Shown here: in pieces, positions 59,268 through 64,000 of the stretch
How positions within the stretch are numbered: the stretch's first letter is position 1
Layout: every line of letters begins with the position of its first letter
The notes under the pieces: model-generated
Seen by the model: the letters and a program-made list of their open reading frames with translations, nothing else
What the model was told of the DNA's origin: nothing
Database searches by the model: none
Program-made: the position numbers and the translations under genes
Assembly (NCBI GenBank): GCA_029212905.1
Contig: JARGPB010000007.1
Location: 62,001 to 126,000, forward strand
DNA: 64,000 nucleotides
Direction: 5' to 3'
Origin: Thalassovita sp.
Lineage (GTDB): Bacteria > Pseudomonadota > Alphaproteobacteria > Rhodobacterales > Rhodobacteraceae

Positions 59268-60542
59268 ATGATCTCTGACCACCCATTGCGATATGAGCTT
59301 GCGAACGAGCTGCACGCGCGTCCGTTTCCTTCGTTGTCGGCCCCCTGTACGGCGGCCTTTCTGGCGATAAAACGGCCTAACGAGGCGGCCAGTCGGGACC
59401 GTGCCGAGGATCGTGCGCATCTGATTGCCTTGCTGGATCGGTACGGCGCGCCGCACCCTCAGCCCGGTGCGACGCAGTATTTTGGCAAGATCGGACGGCA
59501 CCTGCTGAAGTGGGAACAGCACACCGAATTCGTTACCTACACAGCGTTCACCAATAGCCTGAGCGAACGGCCCTTCGATCCGGCGGATTTTTCCGTGTTC
59601 CCAGAGGACTGGCTGGAAACAGCGCCCGGCGCGCGGGTCACATCTGCCCTGATCCGGGTCGAACCCTGGACTGAAAAACAGGTGGCCGTGGATCGCTGCA
59701 ACGAATGGTTCGTTCCCGAAAGTCTGGCGGCCAGCCGGGTGCTGGATGACGCTGGGGTCATGGCTGGGGACTTTCGGATTGATCCAACTGGGCATCTGCG
59801 GTTCGCGGTGTTTGTTGCGCCCAGTACCGGGGCACGCAGGATTGGCCGTGTGGTGACACGCCTGTGTGAAATCGAGACGTACAAGAGCCTGTCCATGCTG
59901 GGGTTTGCGCGCGCCAAGGAAATGTCGCCTCGGATGGGGGAACTGGACGCGCAGCTGACCAAATTGATGGACAAGATGGGCGCGGATGACAGTTCGGCCG
60001 AGGATACCCTGTCGGGACTGCTGAGCACCTCGACCGAGTTGGAGCGGATGGTTGCGCGAAATTCGTTTCGGTTTGGGGCAACCGCAGCCTATGAGGCGAT
60101 CGTGCACGACAGAATTGGCGTGCTGCGCGAGCAGCGGTTTGCTGGGCGACAGACCTTTAACGAATTCATGATGCGTCGATACGACCCCGCAATGCGGACC
60201 GTCAAATCGACAGAGCGCCGTCTGGCCGCAATGGCGGACCGGGCAATCCGCGCGGGTGAATTGTTGCGGACGCGGGTGGATGTCGAACGTTCGGCGCAGA
60301 ACCAGAAACTATTGGAAAGCATGGACCAGCGCGCGGCTTTGCAGTTGCGGCTGCAAAAAACCGTCGAAGGTCTGAGCGTCGTTGCGATCAGCTATTACGC
60401 GGTGTCGCTGGCCTCGTATGCGGCCTATCCCCTTGCCAAGCTGGCGAACCTCAGCAAGGGAGAGCTGACTGCGGCGCTTACTCTGCCGGTTGTAGGTCTT
60501 GTGTGGTGGATGCTGCGTCGGGTGCAAAAGAAGATGCACTAA
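59268..60542 (+). CDS. DUF3422 family membrane-anchored protein
   Basis: The 424-residue protein matches DUF3422. The N-terminal signature is HPLRYELANELHARPFPSL, and the N-terminal half is soluble. A helical, partly coiled-coil part follows (about 210-370, e.g. VDVERSAQNQKLLESMDQRA). Two membrane segments near the C-terminus (about residues 376-394 and 401-417) anchor it in the inner membrane, and it ends WMLRRVQKKMH. The family has no known function. The 3' end overlaps the convergent YeeE gene by 65 bases. Confidence 0.88.
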   Translation: MISDHPLRYELANELHARPFPSLSAPCTAAFLAIKRPNEAASRDRAEDRAHLIALLDRYGAPHPQPGATQYFGKIGRHLLKWEQHTEFVTYTAFTNSLSERPFDPADFSVFPEDWLETAPGARVTSALIRVEPWTEKQVAVDRCNEWFVPESLAASRVLDDAGVMAGDFRIDPTGHLRFAVFVAPSTGARRIGRVVTRLCEIETYKSLSMLGFARAKEMSPRMGELDAQLTKLMDKMGADDSSAEDTLSGLLSTSTELERMVARNSFRFGATAAYEAIVHDRIGVLREQRFAGRQTFNEFMMRRYDPAMRTVKSTERRLAAMADRAIRAGELLRTRVDVERSAQNQKLLESMDQRAALQLRLQKTVEGLSVVAISYYAVSLASYAAYPLAKLANLSKGELTAALTLPVVGLVWWMLRRVQKKMH

Positions 60543-61539
60543 GCACGCGGCCGGCCAACCAGCCGCCGACAGCGATGCTGCCGATGGCCAAGAGGGCCGC
60601 CAGCGACAGGGTGGGAATGCCCGACAGGCCCGCGCCGACGGTGCAGCCTCCGGCCAGTACGCCGCCTACACCCATTAACGCCGCGCCTGACAGGTACCGC
60701 CCGGTCTGGCGCGCGTTCTCAAAGCTTTGCCATTGGAATTGGCCACGGATCAACGCTGCGATCAGCGCGCCAGCAATAACGCCACCCAACAGACCAGTGC
60801 CGAAGTTGGCAGAAATCGACGTGCTGGCGATGCTCCAGAACAGGGTATCGGCGGCGGGCGAGGTAAAGCTGAGGCTTTCCAGTGCAACGGGATCAAAGTC
60901 GTCATACAGGATGAACCCGGTGCCGACCCAAGCCAAGGGCACCAGCGCGCCGATCAATGCAGCGCCGATCAGGGCGCCTGCGCGGTTGCCCGAACGCAGC
61001 GCAAAGGCCAGCGCCAGCACAGCGATCAGCGCGGACCAGATCAAGGGATTGCCAGGCAAAGTGGCGGATTCAATGGGTACAGTGACATTTCCCAGGGCGG
61101 TGCGCACCGGTGCGAGAACCCCCTTGAGCGTGGCATGGGCAATGACGGCGAACACCACCAGAACCAGCGCGGCCCGCAAATTCCCCGACCCGGTCAGCAC
61201 TGTCAGCCGCGATACGCAGCCTCGGGTCAGCACCATGCCGATGCCGAACAGCAGCCCGCCTGCAACGATCGCCAGAACCGGCAGGTCAGCGGCCATGAAG
61301 CGGTGCTCTTCGAAGGAGATCAGTTCGTAAAAGACAGCAGCCTGCGTGCCCAGAACGGCCACAGCCAGCGCGGTCAACCAGACGCCCGCTGCTTGGCGGC
61401 GGTCGTCGCCCACGATGGCGCGGCGGAAACAGAACCGGGTGATCTGGGCCAGGGCCCCGAACACAAGCCCGATAAGAAGGGCGAAATAGACGGCTGCCTG
61501 CGGGGCGGTCAGCTCTTCGAAACCGAAGGATTCAAACAT
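60478..61539 (-). CDS. YeeE/YedE family sulfur transporter (TsuA-like)
   Basis: The 353-residue inner-membrane protein belongs to the YeeE/YedE (TsuA) family, which imports thiosulfate or related sulfur compounds. It has two related halves of five membrane segments. Conserved cysteine-containing loops are visible: GIGMVLTRGCVSRLTVLTGSG in the first half (quoted in parts as TRGCVSRLTVL) and GGVLAGGCTVGAGLSG in the second. The C-terminal tail (SASSFAPDAASTTQDLQ) lies over the end of the DUF3422 gene. The start at 61539 has GAGGAAACG ahead of it. A promoter should lie in 61540-61696. Confidence 0.92.
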   Translation of the reverse strand: MFESFGFEELTAPQAAVYFALLIGLVFGALAQITRFCFRRAIVGDDRRQAAGVWLTALAVAVLGTQAAVFYELISFEEHRFMAADLPVLAIVAGGLLFGIGMVLTRGCVSRLTVLTGSGNLRAALVLVVFAVIAHATLKGVLAPVRTALGNVTVPIESATLPGNPLIWSALIAVLALAFALRSGNRAGALIGAALIGALVPLAWVGTGFILYDDFDPVALESLSFTSPAADTLFWSIASTSISANFGTGLLGGVIAGALIAALIRGQFQWQSFENARQTGRYLSGAALMGVGGVLAGGCTVGAGLSGIPTLSLAALLAIGSIAVGGWLAGRVLSASSFAPDAASTTQDLQPAE

Positions 61540-61696
61540 GGCGTTTCCTCAGCAAGGATTGGAATTTTTTCCCAAATGCCGAGAAGTGGAATACTAATCA
61601 AGTGTGGTTGGGTTGCGATGGACGTTCCTTGTGGGGAAAATTTCCTGAAAGTGCCGTGAATATAAAACGAATCTATTTATGCGAATGGATTGGTAT

Positions 61697-61728
61697 GAAA
61701 ACGGCCCGCCTGAACAAAGGCGGGCCGT
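61697..61728 (-). terminator. Rho-independent terminator after dipeptide permease operon
   Basis: Read on the minus strand, an 11-bp stem (ACGGCCCGCCT / AGGCGGGCCGT) with a 6-base loop is followed by TTTT. It lies 28 bases past the stop of the second permease and separates the ABC operon from the YeeE gene. Confidence 0.85.
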
Positions 61729-61755
61729 GTTTTGATCCTTTTTTGCAGCGACGGC

Positions 61756-62715
61756 CTAGCGCCCCCGGATTCGTGGATCCAACGCGTCGCGCAGGCCGTC
61801 GCCCAGATAGTTCACACTCAGCACTGTGAGCGAGATCGCTAGACCGGGCCAGAACACGCGTTCGGGGTATTGTTGCAGGTAATCCGTCGCATCAAACAAC
61901 AGCCGCCCCCAGGTAGGGAAGTCCGGCGGAAACCCAAGCCCAAGGAACGACAGCGCCGATTCCGTGATGATCGCATTTGCGATCCCCAATGTGGCCGACA
62001 CCATGATGGGCGACAGGACGTTGGGCAGGATATGCCGGGTGATCATCTTGGTGTTCGTGGTCCCGATCGAGCGGGCAGCCAGCACGAATTCGCGCTCTTT
62101 GATCGCCAGAACATCGCCGCGGACGATCCGCGCTGTGGGCATCCAGCTGGTCACGCCAATGGCGCAAACCATCAGGATAAAGATGCCGGTTTCAGGGCCA
62201 AAGGCAGCGTTCAGCGGATCGCGGAACAGCAGCACCATCACCAGCAACAGCGGCAGCAGGGGCAGGGCCAAGAACAGATCGGTCAAGCGCATCAGCAGAC
62301 CGTCCAGTCGTTTGAAAAAGCCCGCCAGAACTCCGACCAGGCTGCCTAGGAACAACGCCAGCAGCATGGCCGTGATTCCCACCGACACCGAGGTTTGTCC
62401 CCCGGCCATCATCCGCGCCAGCGTATCGCGACCCAGCTGGTCAGTACCCAAAGGATGGGCAAAACTGGGACCCTGATTGCGCGCCCGTATGTCGATATAG
62501 GTGGCGTCATAGGGCCAGAACACCGGCCCCAGAAACACCACCAGCACAATCAGCAGGAAAACGATACCGCCCAGCATGGCGCCTTTGTGGTGTTTGAACT
62601 GGTCCCAGACGTCGCGCCACTGACTGCGGGGGGGCGCCACGGGGATGGGATCGCTCAGTGCGCCTGCGGGGGTGGCACCGCCTGCGCCGGGGATGACTTT
62701 GTTTGGCTCAGTCAT
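61756..62715 (-). CDS. dppC: Peptide-type ABC transporter permease (DppC/OppC)
   Basis: The 319-residue inner-membrane protein is the second permease of a dipeptide/oligopeptide ABC importer. It has an N-terminal helix after a 40-residue cytoplasmic tail (RDVWDQFKHHKGAMLGGIVF), a periplasmic loop with HPLGTDQLGRDTLARMMAGG (the family signature DxxGRDxxxR), five further helices and the EAA loop AARSIGTTNTKMITRHILPN that contacts the ATPase. It overlaps the DppB gene by eight bases, so the two are co-translated. The ligand (peptide, nickel or sugar) cannot be distinguished from the permeases alone. Confidence 0.95.
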   Translation of the reverse strand: MTEPNKVIPGAGGATPAGALSDPIPVAPPRSQWRDVWDQFKHHKGAMLGGIVFLLIVLVVFLGPVFWPYDATYIDIRARNQGPSFAHPLGTDQLGRDTLARMMAGGQTSVSVGITAMLLALFLGSLVGVLAGFFKRLDGLLMRLTDLFLALPLLPLLLVMVLLFRDPLNAAFGPETGIFILMVCAIGVTSWMPTARIVRGDVLAIKEREFVLAARSIGTTNTKMITRHILPNVLSPIMVSATLGIANAIITESALSFLGLGFPPDFPTWGRLLFDATDYLQQYPERVFWPGLAISLTVLSVNYLGDGLRDALDPRIRGR

Positions 62716-63715
62716 AGCGAATCCTCGGGTCTAGAACGCCGTACAGCACATCTGCGATCAGGTTGAAGATCACGATCAGCAGAGCAAAGATAAAGGTCAG
62801 GGTCTGAACCATCGGCAGGTCGTTTGCCTCGATTGCGCCGATCAATAGCTGGCCCAGCCCGTTCACCTTGAACACCTGTTCAGTAATGATGGCGCCGCCG
62901 AACACCTGCGGCACCCCCAGCGCGATCACGGTCACCACCGGGATCATCGAGTTCCGCAGCACATGCACCAGAACCACGGTTTTCTCGCCCAGGCCCTTGG
63001 CGCGGGCGGTGCGGACATAATCCTGATTCAGGTTGTCCAACATCGAGGCGCGCATGAACCGGCTGATCTGGGCTGCGTTATACAGCGCCAACACAAAGAC
63101 GGGCATTGCGATCTGACGCAACTGGTGGACAAAGCTGTCCCAGTCCACAACCTTGTGCGTAGTGTCATAAATCGACGGGAACCAGCCCAGATTGACCGAG
63201 AAGATCACGATCAGCAGGACTCCGGTGAAAAACGTCGGGACCGAGAACCCGACCATTGAGATGAACGTTCCCAGCTGATCGAACACCGAATACTGACGGT
63301 AGGCCGAGTAGATCCCGATCGGCAGCGCGATCATCACGCCAACCACGTAGGACAGGCCTACCACCCACAGGGTCTGGGGCAGGCGCTGGACAACGATGTC
63401 CATTACAGGGCTGCGGGTTTGCCAGGACAGGACGCGTAGCTGGCCCTCGGACAGGGAGGTGCCGAACAGGTTGTCGATCAGCACCTGGGGCTCGATCCAG
63501 AAGAACTGTACCAGCCATTTCATGAAACGGATGTGGACGGGCTCACCCAGACCCAGGGCCTCGCGCATCCGTTCTTTGACTTCGGGGGGGACGGTCAGGG
63601 GCACCTGAGCCATCGGGTCGCCAGGGGCCAGTTCCAGTAATAGAAAAATCACAAGACTGATGAACAACAGCGTCGGAACGGCCAGGACCAATCGACGTAT
63701 CGTGAAAGTCAGCAT
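62708..63715 (-). CDS. dppB: Peptide-type ABC transporter permease (DppB/OppB)
   Basis: The 335-residue protein is the first permease of the same ABC importer. It begins with the typical N-terminal helix MLTFTIRRLVLAVPTLLFIS, then LELAPGDPMAQVP, six membrane segments in all and the EAA loop VRTARAKGLGEKTVVLVHVLRN (quoted in parts as RTARAKGLGEKTVVL). It ends YGVLDPRIRYD, as usual. Start 63715 fits the family N-terminus; a 21-residue longer open frame to 63778 is unlikely. A terminator-like hairpin lies between it and the upstream binding protein gene. Confidence 0.96.
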   Translation of the reverse strand: MLTFTIRRLVLAVPTLLFISLVIFLLLELAPGDPMAQVPLTVPPEVKERMREALGLGEPVHIRFMKWLVQFFWIEPQVLIDNLFGTSLSEGQLRVLSWQTRSPVMDIVVQRLPQTLWVVGLSYVVGVMIALPIGIYSAYRQYSVFDQLGTFISMVGFSVPTFFTGVLLIVIFSVNLGWFPSIYDTTHKVVDWDSFVHQLRQIAMPVFVLALYNAAQISRFMRASMLDNLNQDYVRTARAKGLGEKTVVLVHVLRNSMIPVVTVIALGVPQVFGGAIITEQVFKVNGLGQLLIGAIEANDLPMVQTLTFIFALLIVIFNLIADVLYGVLDPRIRYD

Positions 63716-63776
63716 GGGGTCGCCTTTGCGGCTTGTCGTTAGAGAAGGGGGCGCAGATACGGGCGCCCTAAATAAC

Positions 63777-63804
63777 AAAAGCCCCGGCCCAAAAGGCCGG
63801 GGCT
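63777..63804 (-). terminator. Terminator hairpin between binding-protein and permease genes
   Basis: On the minus strand, a 9-bp stem (GCCCCGGCC / GGCCGGGGC) with a 5-base loop, extended by one A-T pair, is followed by TTTT. It lies 14 bases past the binding-protein stop. Such leaky terminators commonly allow more binding protein than permease to be made. Confidence 0.8.
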
Positions 63805-63817
63805 GTGGACTAGCGCA

Positions 63818-64000
63818 TTACTTCATGCGGTACCAGTCCGCCGCGTTCCAGATTTCCGAGTCCCAGGTGTTCAGAACGACACCGCCCAGAGTGTTGGAGT
63901 GCGCCGAGACACGGCCACGGTCCACCAGAGGCACGATGACATAGCTGTCCTTGGTCAGCATGTCGTTCAGCTTCTTGGCGATCTCACCGCGTTTTTCCAG
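63818..64000 (-). CDS. Peptide ABC transporter substrate-binding protein, 3' end
   Basis: Only the last 60 codons are in the window. They read as the C-terminus of a periplasmic solute-binding protein of the DppA/OppA type (SBP_bac_5), with the segment DSYVIVPLVDRGRVSAHSNT, then LGGVVLNTWDSEIWNAADW and the ending YRMK before the stop. The following permease genes on the same strand support this. The N-terminus and ligand pocket lie beyond the window. Confidence 0.85.
   Translation of the reverse strand: MEKRGEIAKKLNDMLTKDSYVIVPLVDRGRVSAHSNTLGGVVLNTWDSEIWNAADWYRMK

Noticed and set aside
1..64000. tRNA, rRNA, CRISPR, insertion sequences, prophage
   Set aside because: I looked for tRNA-like cloverleaf ends, spaced direct repeats and transposase motifs and saw none; a proper search with covariance models was not possible here.

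Overview
The window is chromosomal DNA from an alphaproteobacterium, most likely a member of the Roseobacter group (Rhodobacteraceae). The grounds are the gene order of the division and cell-wall (dcw) cluster running into lpxC-bamD-recN, a CobS/CobT cobaltochelatase locus with a J-domain gene beside it, and several families I know mainly from this lineage (DUF2484, DUF3422, Hint/RTX proteins). No rRNA, tRNA, CRISPR array, insertion sequence or phage gene was seen. Genes are tightly packed and no stretch longer than about 300 bases lacks one.

1-20.6 kb: dcw cluster on the + strand: murF (3' part), mraY, murD, ftsW, murG, murC, murB, ddl, ftsQ, ftsA, ftsZ, then lpxC, bamD and recN. Together these make lipid II, build and drive the divisome, start lipid A synthesis, help assemble the outer membrane and repair DNA. 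The cluster is broken by unrelated genes: a minus-strand glutaminase, a minus-strand flavoprotein, and a + strand APC permease with a small membrane protein.

20.6-43.5 kb: metabolic and housekeeping genes. A D-lactate dehydrogenase-type flavoprotein, a ClC protein, a DUF427 protein and an aminopeptidase P lead into cobT and cobS. A glycosyltransferase-like gene and a small secreted protein lie between cobT and cobS. A secreted MsrB, a zinc-motif J-domain protein, a DUF4177 protein, a small cysteine protein, a thioesterase, gatB, an uncharacterised 432-residue protein, a decayed SDR pseudogene, pepN, malate synthase G with a GlcG-like protein, and a class I amidotransferase follow.

43.5-54.7 kb: a more accessory part. 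It holds an RTX/Hint secreted protein, a two-subunit molybdenum hydroxylase facing a TetR regulator across a perfect palindrome, a tryptophan-to-anthranilate set (kynA, kynU and an SDR), and an exported pair made of an unusual metallo-beta-lactamase-fold protein and a rhodanese, then a small membrane methyltransferase-like gene.

54.7-64 kb: pntA-pntB transhydrogenase, a MerR regulator with its own 19-bp-spacer promoter and a carboxymuconolactone-decarboxylase partner, a PaaI-type thioesterase, a DUF3422 membrane protein, a YeeE/YedE sulfur transporter, and a peptide-type ABC transporter cut by the window end.

Regulatory structure includes eight clear rho-independent terminators and one weaker candidate, a MerR promoter, a probable TetR operator, a possible malate synthase operator, and three copies of a 23-base intergenic repeat. 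I did not find a clear-cut unknown defence or mobile system. The best candidates for new biology are the intergenic repeat, the metal-site-eroded MBL protein with its rhodanese partner, the cysteine-less MerR/CMD pair, and the zinc-motif J protein beside cobS.
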